Assembly (NCBI RefSeq): GCF_021458635.1
Contig: NZ_JAIRDQ010000010.1
Location: 78,501-142,500 of the forward strand
DNA length: 64,000 nt
Reading direction: 5' to 3'
Source: Bradyrhizobium monzae
GTDB taxonomy: Bacteria > Pseudomonadota > Alphaproteobacteria > Rhizobiales > Xanthobacteraceae
A program made the position numbers and the translations under genes. A model generated the notes under the pieces. That model did not search any database. It saw only the letters and a program-made list of their open reading frames with translations, and had not been told where the DNA came from. Below, one piece after another: positions 51,953 to 59,331 of the stretch (positions within the stretch are counted from its first letter, which is position 1; every line of letters begins with the position of its first letter).

Positions 51953-53260
51953 ATGAACCTCTTCCGCCTCCTCCAGGCCCGCGCATCCGCCGGCAAGCCT
52001 GTCCGCGTCGCGCTGATCGGCGCCGGCAAATTCGGCTCGATGTTTCTGGCGCAGGTGCCGCACACGCCCGGGCTGGAGGTGCCCATCATCGTCGACATCG
52101 ACCGCGACCGCGCGCGCGAGGCCTGCCGCACCGTCGGCTGGAGCGCCGAGCGGATCGCCGCGACCGTCTTCACCGATGACGGCGCACGCGCCATCGCCGG
52201 CGGGGCGATGGACGTGGTGGTGGAGGCGACCGGCAATCCCGCCGTCGGCATCAAGCACGCGCGCGCGGCGATCGCGGCGGGCAAGCATATCGTGATGGTC
52301 AATGTCGAGGCCGACGTGCTGGCCGGCCCGTTGCTCGCCGAGGAAGCGCGCAAGGCGGGCGTGGTTTATTCGCTCGCCTATGGCGACCAGCCGGCGCTGA
52401 CCGCCGAAATGGTGGACTGGGCCCGCGCGACGGGTTTCCACGTCGTCGCCGCCGGCAAGGGCACAAAATATCTGCCCGCCTATCACGACGTGACGCCGGA
52501 CGGCGTCTGGCAGCACTATGGTCTCACCGCGGGCGAAGCGCAGTCGGCCGGCATGAATCCGCAGATGTTCAACTCCTTCCTCGACGGCACCAAGTCGGCG
52601 ATCGAGATGGCTGCGATTGCGAACGCCTGCGGGCTCGACGTGCCTGCGGAGGGACTTTTGTTTCCGCCGTGCGGCGTCGACGATCTGCCGCACATCATGC
52701 GGCCGCGATCGCGCGGCGGCGTGCTGGAGCGGTCGGGCGTGGTGGAAGTCGTATCGTCGCTCGAGCGCGACGGCCGGCCGGTGTTTCGCGATCTGCGCTG
52801 GGGCGTCTATGTCGTGCTGGAGGCGCCGAACGACTACGCCGCGGATTGCTTCAAGCAATACGGCCTGAAGACCGATGCCAGCGGACGCTTTGCCGCAATG
52901 TACAAGCCCTATCATCTGATCGGGCTCGAGCTGAACATTTCGGTGCTGTCGGCCGCGCTGCGGGGCGAACCGACCGGCCAGCCCTACGGCTTCCGCGGCG
53001 ACGTCGCATCCGTCGCCAAGCGCAACTTGCGCGCCGGTGAGATGCTGGACGGCGAAGGCGGCTACACCGTGTGGGGCAAGCTGGTGCCGGCGGCCGCGAG
53101 CCTCGAGACCGGCGCGATACCGATCGGCCTCGCCCATCGCCTCAAGCTGAAGCACGACGTCGCCCACGGCGAGATCGTGCGCTGGAGCGACGTCGAGTTC
53201 GACGCCAACAACGAGACGATCAAGACAAGGAAGGCGATGGAAGCCGCATTCGCGAAATAG
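51953..53260 (+). CDS. Homoserine-dehydrogenase-like NAD(P) oxidoreductase with SAF domain
   Basis: A 435-residue protein of the COG4091 type: an N-terminal Rossmann domain (VRVALIGAGKFGSMFLAQV, then VVVEATGNPAVGIKHARAAIAAGKHIVMVNVEADVLAG), a central catalytic-like domain (AAGKGTKYLPAYHDVTPDGVW), and a C-terminal SAF-type domain (NLRAGEMLDGEGGYTVWGKLVPA). Such proteins are annotated as predicted homoserine dehydrogenases, but the reaction is generally unproven. In several pathways relatives oxidise or reduce sugar-acid-like substrates. It follows the PhyH gene on the same strand with only a repeat between, and GntR upstream may regulate both. Confidence 0.82.
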   Translation: MNLFRLLQARASAGKPVRVALIGAGKFGSMFLAQVPHTPGLEVPIIVDIDRDRAREACRTVGWSAERIAATVFTDDGARAIAGGAMDVVVEATGNPAVGIKHARAAIAAGKHIVMVNVEADVLAGPLLAEEARKAGVVYSLAYGDQPALTAEMVDWARATGFHVVAAGKGTKYLPAYHDVTPDGVWQHYGLTAGEAQSAGMNPQMFNSFLDGTKSAIEMAAIANACGLDVPAEGLLFPPCGVDDLPHIMRPRSRGGVLERSGVVEVVSSLERDGRPVFRDLRWGVYVVLEAPNDYAADCFKQYGLKTDASGRFAAMYKPYHLIGLELNISVLSAALRGEPTGQPYGFRGDVASVAKRNLRAGEMLDGEGGYTVWGKLVPAAASLETGAIPIGLAHRLKLKHDVAHGEIVRWSDVEFDANNETIKTRKAMEAAFAK

Positions 53261-53465
53261 CAACGAGGTAAACTCGGGACGCGGCGGATCGGCCGGAGCT
53301 TGATGCCGGCTATGCCCCGAGCGGTGCCGAAGCGGGCCTCGTTGAAGGTCAGCGATGGGCCAGGAAGAGGCATCCGGGCCGGTCATCCGGCAACACACAA
53401 CCAACCCCGAAGAACGTATCACGGTCGTTTCACTTCTTTGGCGATACCGTGATCAGCACCTCATA

Positions 53466-53681
53466 TCAACGCCGCGGGTCGATAGAGCGGTTCGAGGCGG
53501 CGTAGTCGATCTCGCCGCGCGAAATGCCGATATCCCGAAGCTCCCCGTCGCTCAGATCGTAAAGGACCGTCCGTAATCTCGCGCGCTCGCGCCTTTCCTG
53601 AAGCGCGGCCCAATATGCTTTGAAGAGACGGAAGGCATACGATGTCAATGCGATCGCCTGTCCCAATTCGGTCGTGCTCAT
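53466..53681 (-). CDS. DUF1127 family small protein
   Basis: A 71-residue protein with the DUF1127 (YjiS-like) core AALQERRERARLRTVLYDLSDGELRDIGISRGEIDYAA. These small Arg-rich proteins are common in alphaproteobacteria; some members affect phosphate, carbon or small-RNA linked metabolism by binding RNA. The N-terminal half is a less conserved amphipathic helix. The ATG at 53681 is clear. It is a single gene convergent with the oxidoreductase upstream. Confidence 0.82.
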   Translation of the reverse strand: MSTTELGQAIALTSYAFRLFKAYWAALQERRERARLRTVLYDLSDGELRDIGISRGEIDYAASNRSIDPRR

Positions 53682-53849
53682 TGCTGCACCTCTTGAGCCG
53701 TTGGTTTCGGCTTGAAGAGACTGCCAAGGCAGGGGCTGGCGCGCTTGACGACCGGCTTACATTTTCCTCACCGCAGGCTTATTCTTTGCGATCAATCCAC
53801 GCCAGAAACGCTCTCGACGATCCGGTGGCCACCTAGGGGGAATGGCAAG

Positions 53850-55070
53850 TTGCGTTATCTATTCGAGGATTACGCATTCGATACGGACCGGCGTGAGCTG
53901 CATCGCGGGGCGGAATTGGTCTCTATCGCACCGCAGGTCTTTGACCTACTCGATTACCTTATCCGCAACAGGGAGCGCGTCGTAAGTAAAGACGACCTCA
54001 TCAACGCCGTCTGGAACGGACGCATCGTCTCAGATGCCGCGCTGACCACCCGCCTGAATGTCGCTCGGAGCGCAATCGGCGACGGGATCGTCGTACATCA
54101 GGAGGGGCTCGTGAGTCGAATAACGCGTCGCACGGTGCTTACGACCGCTTGTTCGATTGCTATCGCCACTGTGGCAAATGCCGATTCATTGCGGCGATGG
54201 CGCGTCGGGTTGGTTACCTCAGGCTCGGGCGAGCGGATAATCGGATGGTTCAGAGAAGCGTTCAGGTCGATGGGATACCGAGAAGGAAACGACCTCATCA
54301 TTGATCTGCGTGAGGCGAAAGGTCACTACTCTCTGCTGCCCGGTCTAGTTTCGGAGCTAATCGCACTGAAGCCAGACGTTATCATTGCCGAAGCGACACC
54401 TGCGATCGCAGCGGCACAACGGGCGACCTCGACAATTCCGATTGTTATGTCGCCAGCCACCGATCCTGTCGGCTCAGGCTTCGTCAAGAGTTTTACTAGA
54501 CCCGGTGGCAACATAACCGGCACAGCTAACATGTTCGCCGATCTGACAGCCAAGACGCTGGACATTATTCGCCTGCTGTTTCCCAAAGTGCAGAAAATCG
54601 GCCTACTCACCTCAAACAACCCGGTGCACCCGGCCATGGCACAAACTGCAACCAACGCAGCGGAGGCCATTGGCATTTCGGTGCAGCGTTTCATTGCGCC
54701 GAATCCGGAAGACCTTGAAAAGGCGTTCGCCGATATGAAAGCGGCGGATTGCGAGGTCGTTTATGTGCTTGCAGATCCGCCGCGCGACGCGTTGCCATCA
54801 ATCGCTCTGAAGTATCGGCTGCCCACGGTATATCAGATCGACACCTACCCAGACCGGGGCGGATTGATGGCTTATGGACCGGACCTCAAAGCTCTCTTTC
54901 TACTTGCGGCTGGTTATGTGGATCGCATTCTGAAAGGCGCGAAACCAGCGGACTTGCCGGTTGAGCAGCCAACGAAATTTGCGTTCGTGATCAATCTCCG
55001 GACGGCAAAAGCATTGGGATTGACTGTCCCGGAACAAGTGCTTCTGATGGCGGATCGAGTGATTGAGTAG
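53850..55070 (+). CDS. OmpR-type DNA-binding domain fused in frame to ABC substrate-binding protein
   Basis: One uninterrupted frame of 406 residues. Residues 1-85 are a winged helix of the transcriptional-regulator type (YLFEDYAFDTDRRELHRGAELVSIAPQVFDLLDYLIRNRERVVSKDDLINAVWNGRIVSDAALTTRLNVARSAIGD), cut just before its last wing strand. Then comes a Tat-like signal (SRITRRTVLTTACSIAIATVANA) and a complete TrpX/DUF534-type (pfam04392-like) substrate-binding domain with PAIAAAQRATSTIPIVMSPATDPVGSGFV. A GTG at 54111 with AGGAGGGG six bases upstream would give the binding protein alone. The first part is then either a degenerate relic or a real fusion. No permease or ATPase gene is nearby. A/T-ending codons are frequent, unlike the neighbours. 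Confidence 0.7.
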   Translation: MRYLFEDYAFDTDRRELHRGAELVSIAPQVFDLLDYLIRNRERVVSKDDLINAVWNGRIVSDAALTTRLNVARSAIGDGIVVHQEGLVSRITRRTVLTTACSIAIATVANADSLRRWRVGLVTSGSGERIIGWFREAFRSMGYREGNDLIIDLREAKGHYSLLPGLVSELIALKPDVIIAEATPAIAAAQRATSTIPIVMSPATDPVGSGFVKSFTRPGGNITGTANMFADLTAKTLDIIRLLFPKVQKIGLLTSNNPVHPAMAQTATNAAEAIGISVQRFIAPNPEDLEKAFADMKAADCEVVYVLADPPRDALPSIALKYRLPTVYQIDTYPDRGGLMAYGPDLKALFLLAAGYVDRILKGAKPADLPVEQPTKFAFVINLRTAKALGLTVPEQVLLMADRVIE

Positions 55071-55105
55071 AGATCGTCCTTCCGAGAAATGAATGTGGGG
55101 CGCAC

Positions 55106-55204
55106 TCCGCTTAGGGTCAAAATGCGAAGACCTCAACCTGAGCAGATCTAGTCCGTCGTGCCCCAATAAGCGGACCTCGACGAAGTGCGCTGCTACTTCG
55201 CTGA
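55106..55204 (+). repeat. 99-bp direct repeat, left copy (flanks arylsulfatase)
   Basis: Starts TCCGCTTAGGGTCAAAAT and ends ACTTCGCTGA. It matches 57380-57478 at 96 of 99 positions in the same orientation. It lies just downstream of both the substrate-binding gene (+) and the sulfatase gene (-). Internal short inverted arms (AGTCCG / CGGACCTC-like) are present. Confidence 0.92.
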
Positions 55205-55324
55205 TGGACCACAATCTGACCTTCCATTCAGCGAACCGGCGTCGCTGCCCCGGTCAGAGCCGCCCCGATTTTCCTTTGCAAAGGCTATCTTACCGTTCAG
55301 CGCATCTTGGTGCTTTGGCAGAAT

Positions 55325-55355
55325 CGGCCGGCTCGTTGAGGCCGGCCGTTTCTTT
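55325..55355 (+). terminator. Rho-independent terminator after the fused binding-protein gene
   Basis: CGGCCGGC (55325-55332) pairs perfectly with GCCGGCCG (55341-55348), loop of eight, followed by TTTCTTTCG on the plus strand. It stops plus-strand transcription before the convergent sulfatase gene. Confidence 0.75.
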
Positions 55356-55387
55356 CGTTGTTTTCAAGTCGCGACTGATGCGTGCGA

Positions 55388-57175
55388 CTAGTCGCTGCGG
55401 CCGGCGGTCTTCATCTCCCTAACCTGCTGCATGACCTGTTCCAGATTGTAGCTGGCAGGGTCCTGCAGCGGGGGGAACTTGATGAAGGTCTCAAGGTGCC
55501 TCAGCCACAGTTGCTGGCCGATGGGCAGCAAGTTCCAGTCATAGACATAGGCGGTAGACGGAGAAGCGATCGCGCCACCCATGCCGAACAGTGTCTTCTG
55601 TTGTGTACCAACTGAGGTCTCGAAGGGATCACGCTTGATGTTGACCACCTGGGTCCAGGAGTAGGGCTGCACTCCGGAAACGAACCCTGCCGGCGAGTCC
55701 GACACCATCGCGAAGTACATCTTCCAGTTCTTGTAGCGGACCGCCGACGGGGTCTTGCTGGAATAGTACAGGAACTGATCGCGTGCCGAGGTCTCGGACT
55801 TGCCGCTCAGGTAATCGATCTGGTTGATGCCGTCGAGAGTCGTCTTGACGATGCCGGGATACTGTCCGGCTTCGATCCGTTGCTTCAGTCCGTCGCTCTT
55901 GGGTCCGCCGGCGATCTCGACGAGGGTCGGGACCCAGTCGAGCGAAGCAAACATTTCATTCTTGATCGTGCCGGGCTTGATGACGCCCGGCCAACGGATC
56001 ACCATCGGGGCGCGCATGCCGCCCTCCCAGGTGCTCAGCTTGCCGCCCTTGAACGGCGTGACGCCGCCGTCCGGGAAGGTGATGGTCTCGGCACCATTGT
56101 CGGTGGTGAATACGACGATTGTGTTGTTGAGCTGACCGATGTCTTCGAGCTTCTTCAGCACCACGCCGATATTGTCGTCCATCTGCTTCATGCCGGCCTC
56201 GTTGATGCCCCAGTCCTTGCCGCCGGGCTCGCCGATCATGGCGTTGTACTTGTCCGACAGCACGGTCGTGATGTGCATACGCGCCGGATTGTACCAGACG
56301 AAGAACGGCTTGTTGGTCTTCTTCGGGTCGTTGCGATCGAGGAAGTCGACGACCTTTGCGGAGATCTCCTCGTCCACGGTCTTCGATCGATCAAGGGTTA
56401 GCGGGCCCTGGTCCTGGCACGACTGGTTCGCGGGCGCGCCATCCGACGACTTGCACCACAATACGTTGCGCGGGGGCGTTAGGCAGACCGTGGTCTTGGG
56501 ATCCACCGCGCCGGGCACCTCCGCAACACCGGGGATCGGCGTGTTCTTGCAAGGCGGCGCGATAGCTTGCTGCGTCGGCGACTTGTTGATGTCGGGGAAG
56601 CTCACCCCCTGCATCGCATCGAGGTGATAGAGATAGCCCCAGTATTCCTGGAAGCCGTGCGCGGTCGGGAGCGACTCGGTGGTGTCGCCCATGTGGTTCT
56701 TACCGAACTCGCCGGTGCTGTAACCGAGATCGTAAAGGAACTTGGCAAGGTGGGGCGTGCCGGCCCGCAGATAGGATGGACTGCCGGGAATTTCCGGCAA
56801 GGTCATACCGACGCGGACCGGCTGCATGCCGGTGATGAAGGCCGTACGCCCAGCCGTGCAGCTCTGCTCGGCGTAATAGTCGGTGAACATCGCGCCTTCA
56901 TTGCCGATACGATCGATGTTCGGCGTCTCGCCGACCATGAGGCCGCGATGATAGATGCTTGGCTGCATCCAGCCGATGTCGTCACCCATGATGAAGAGGA
57001 TGTTGGGCTTCTGCTGTTGTGCGGCAGCGGGCGTGCTTATCAGCCCGGCCAATGACAATGATACAAGCGTCGTCGCGCCGAGGAACGTAGCGGTCGCTCG
57101 CTTCCAACTTGCCGTCTTCCCAGGCGCCACGCTCGCTCTAGCTCGGGGCTCGTTCTTGAGAATGCAATCAAACAT
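55388..57175 (-). CDS. Arylsulfatase-type sulfatase, exported
   Basis: A 595-residue type I sulfatase that hydrolyses sulfate esters. The formylglycine site is C106 in SCTAGRTAFITG, fitting C-x-A-x-R, so an FGE-type maturase is needed; none is in the window. Metal-binding Asp pair in ILFIMGDDIGWMQ, and FTTDNGAETITFPDGG supplies the later Asp-Asn. A long N-terminus ends in a hydrophobic signal (TTLVSLSLAGLISTPAAAQQ). The ATG at 57175 has GGAGAG seven bases upstream; a GTG at 57184 is the alternative. It is bracketed by 99-bp direct repeats and by convergent paralogous substrate-binding genes, suggesting acquisition as a unit. Likely role: scavenging sulfur from organic sulfates. Confidence 0.9.
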   Translation of the reverse strand: MFDCILKNEPRARASVAPGKTASWKRATATFLGATTLVSLSLAGLISTPAAAQQQKPNILFIMGDDIGWMQPSIYHRGLMVGETPNIDRIGNEGAMFTDYYAEQSCTAGRTAFITGMQPVRVGMTLPEIPGSPSYLRAGTPHLAKFLYDLGYSTGEFGKNHMGDTTESLPTAHGFQEYWGYLYHLDAMQGVSFPDINKSPTQQAIAPPCKNTPIPGVAEVPGAVDPKTTVCLTPPRNVLWCKSSDGAPANQSCQDQGPLTLDRSKTVDEEISAKVVDFLDRNDPKKTNKPFFVWYNPARMHITTVLSDKYNAMIGEPGGKDWGINEAGMKQMDDNIGVVLKKLEDIGQLNNTIVVFTTDNGAETITFPDGGVTPFKGGKLSTWEGGMRAPMVIRWPGVIKPGTIKNEMFASLDWVPTLVEIAGGPKSDGLKQRIEAGQYPGIVKTTLDGINQIDYLSGKSETSARDQFLYYSSKTPSAVRYKNWKMYFAMVSDSPAGFVSGVQPYSWTQVVNIKRDPFETSVGTQQKTLFGMGGAIASPSTAYVYDWNLLPIGQQLWLRHLETFIKFPPLQDPASYNLEQVMQQVREMKTAGRSD

Positions 57176-57379
57176 GGGTTTCACTCTCCGGGGTTACAGT
57201 GCCTGTCACGCTTCTTGCCTGACGCACCGAAAGCAACTTCCAATTCGCGAGAGTTGCGGCTCTTGACCCAAATCAATGAAGACTGCAGCTGTAACTAGGT
57301 ATCCATGGTTACGTCAGTGACACTGACGTTGATGCGCGCCTCGAATACAGATGGCTCGTCCCAAAGTCTCCGGCCTGAG
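57176..57379. other. Upstream region of the sulfatase gene
   Basis: About 200 bases between the right-hand direct repeat and the sulfatase start. It is relatively AT-rich and must hold the sulfatase promoter. A short symmetric GTCAGTGACACTGAC-like element lies near 57315-57330, a possible operator. No gene was seen. Confidence 0.4.
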
Positions 57380-57478
57380 TCCGCTTCGGGTCAAAATGCG
57401 AAGACCTCAACCTGAGCAGATCTAGTCCGCCGTGCCCCAATAAGCGGACCTCAACGAAGTGCGCTGCTACTTCGCTGA
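57380..57478 (+). repeat. 99-bp direct repeat, right copy (flanks arylsulfatase)
   Basis: Same orientation and 96/99 identical to 55106-55204. The three differences are A/C, T/C and G/A at repeat positions 8, 54 and 76 approximately. It ends 18 bases from the stop of the minus-strand substrate-binding gene. Confidence 0.92.
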
Positions 57479-57495
57479 GGGGCCAGGAGCCGAAG

Positions 57496-58473
57496 TCACT
57501 CGATAATTTTATCGGCCCGCGCGATAAGGCTGTCCGGAAATGTTATGCCGAATGTGGTTGCCGTCTTGAGGTTGAGCGCGAGTTCAAAAACCACAGGCTG
57601 TTCGACGGGTAGTTCGGCGGGATCAGCTCCCCTGAATATCCGGTCGCAGTATTGAGCGACCTTCTGATATATCGCGTCCAAGGCAGGACTGTAGCTCGCC
57701 AGCCCACCCATGGGGGCGTAGACGGCAGTCTGATAAATCGTTGGAATTCGCGACTTTGCTGCTAACGCGACAATAGTTGGACGCGTTACATCGGCAAGCA
57801 CAAACAGAGCGTCGCTGCTTTCCGTTTTCATGACCTCAAACGCTTGCTCCAAATCGTTGGGCGTCGGCGCCACAACTCGAACGGCAGTCAGGTTCAGGCG
57901 ATTTATTGCAGCTTCGGCCAGTTCGTACTGTTGTGGATGAGTTGGATTATTGGACAACAGCACAGCAATCCGCTTCGCGGACGGCAGAATATCGTGAAGT
58001 AACTCGATAGCCTTCCCCAGCGCGTCGCCGTTCATATTGGCCATGCCGGTGATGTTGCCGCCAGGCCGCGCATAGCTCTTGATAAAGCCGGAGCCAATTG
58101 GATCGGTTGCTGGTGCCATGACAATGGGGATGGAGGATGTCGCCTTCTGTGCCGCAGCTATGGCAGGCGTCGTAATTGCGACGATGACGTCCGGACGAAG
58201 AGCAATTAGTTCTTCATAGAAGGAAGGTAAGCGCTCCACCTTTCCTTCGGCGCTTCGCTGATCAATGATGAGGTTTTTTCCTTCGGCATAGCCCAACTTA
58301 CGCAGTTGTCCGCGAAAGACATCATATAAAGCCAAGTCCGAGGGATTGTCGTATTTCCCTGGATACACATGTGCGATGCGCCAAGGCGTGTTTCGCATTT
58401 GCTCCGCCCGCACGATGAGCGGCCAAGCCAATGGGCTGCAAGCAATGGCCTTCACGAAGTTGCGCCGCAACAT
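57496..58473 (-). CDS. ABC transporter substrate-binding protein (TrpX/DUF534 type), orphan
   Basis: A 325-residue exported binding protein with a Tat-like start (LRRNFVKAIACSPLAWPLIVRA). The family core is TTPAIAAAQKATSSIPIVMAPATDPIGSGFIKSYARPGGNITGMANM and the C-terminal end is PVEQPVVFELALNLKTATTFGITFPDSLIARADKIIE. It is roughly 45 percent identical by eye to the binding domain of the fused gene at 54111-55070, which faces it across the sulfatase. No ATPase or permease gene accompanies it, as is common for this expanded family in Bradyrhizobium. Ligand unknown. AT-rich codons resemble those of the facing paralogue. Confidence 0.88.
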   Translation of the reverse strand: MLRRNFVKAIACSPLAWPLIVRAEQMRNTPWRIAHVYPGKYDNPSDLALYDVFRGQLRKLGYAEGKNLIIDQRSAEGKVERLPSFYEELIALRPDVIVAITTPAIAAAQKATSSIPIVMAPATDPIGSGFIKSYARPGGNITGMANMNGDALGKAIELLHDILPSAKRIAVLLSNNPTHPQQYELAEAAINRLNLTAVRVVAPTPNDLEQAFEVMKTESSDALFVLADVTRPTIVALAAKSRIPTIYQTAVYAPMGGLASYSPALDAIYQKVAQYCDRIFRGADPAELPVEQPVVFELALNLKTATTFGITFPDSLIARADKIIE

Positions 58474-58695
58474 TCAAGAGACCTCCGATCCAGCGATCGG
58501 TCGATTTTGTACAAACCGGACAGTTTCGCAAGAGCGGTCCCAGTTCGGCCTTGGGGCCACAAGCCGACATGGGAGCGAACTCAAATTTCGTTCAAACCAC
58601 CGTACCGCACGGTGATACAGGTCACAGAGATAGCTGGCCCCATACCGGACCGTACGTGACTTCAGCAGGTTTGTGAGCCCAACGGGAGGACACCT

Positions 58696-59271
58696 ATGAT
58701 CGACGCGCCCCAAGATCAGCCGCAACAAACCATCGCGCGCCTGACCTCGCGCCTTGAGCGCACCGAAAAACAGGTGAAGGCACTTCGATTTGCGATTCCG
58801 GGGCTCGCAGCCCTCGCCGCCGTTGCGCTTTTCATGCAGTTGGACAAACCCACAGTCATCAGCGCGAAATCCGTCAATGCCGAATCCTTTGCGGTGCGGA
58901 GCGCGAGGGGCGACATCGTCGCCCAATTGGGCGCCGGCAAAGATGGCTCGCCCAGCATCGTGTTCCTCGACGCCAACAAGAAAATTCGCCTGATGGCGTC
59001 GGTCGGCACCAGCGGCCCCTCAGTGTCACTGATGGACGCACAGGAAGTCTCCCGCGCAACGTTATCGCTGAACGACAAGTTCGACCCGTCGCTCACAATG
59101 TCCAACGCCGACAAGCTACCGCGCAGCGTGTTTGCCATCGACAAGGCCGGCTCCGGACATCTGGTCCTTTACGGCTCCGCGGGCGGCCTCGACCTGGCGG
59201 CCAGCGATGGCCGTGTACGCTGGACGCCATCGGGCGGTGCACCAGTCGATGCCTTGCCGGTTACGAAATAA
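58696..59271 (+). CDS. Membrane-anchored protein with coiled-coil start, unknown
   Basis: A 191-residue protein of no named family. Residues 1-28 form a short coiled coil (QTIARLTSRLERTEKQVKALR), residues 31-48 a membrane span, and the rest a probably periplasmic beta-rich domain with repeating units such as SFAVRSARGDIVAQLGAGKDGSPSIVFLDANKKIRLMASV and VFAIDKAGSGHLVLYGSAGGLDLAASDG. The repeats look like a stacked beta-meander of about 20-25 residue period. The ATG at 58696 follows GGGAGGA. The gene stands alone; homologues of this type occur in soil bacteria as uncharacterised proteins, so no function is given. Confidence 0.65.
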   Translation: MIDAPQDQPQQTIARLTSRLERTEKQVKALRFAIPGLAALAAVALFMQLDKPTVISAKSVNAESFAVRSARGDIVAQLGAGKDGSPSIVFLDANKKIRLMASVGTSGPSVSLMDAQEVSRATLSLNDKFDPSLTMSNADKLPRSVFAIDKAGSGHLVLYGSAGGLDLAASDGRVRWTPSGGAPVDALPVTK

Positions 59272-59331
59272 GTTGGTGCAAATGGCTACGCTCCTGCTCG
59301 GGGAGGAGTGTCGCAGCAGGGGCGCGACGAG

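Noticed and set aside
51080..53422. 780-codon minus-strand frame over the PhyH and oxidoreductase genes
   Set aside because: A high-GC shadow: it lies wholly opposite two well-motifed genes and a palindromic repeat, and its translation is Arg/Ala/Gly-rich without domains.
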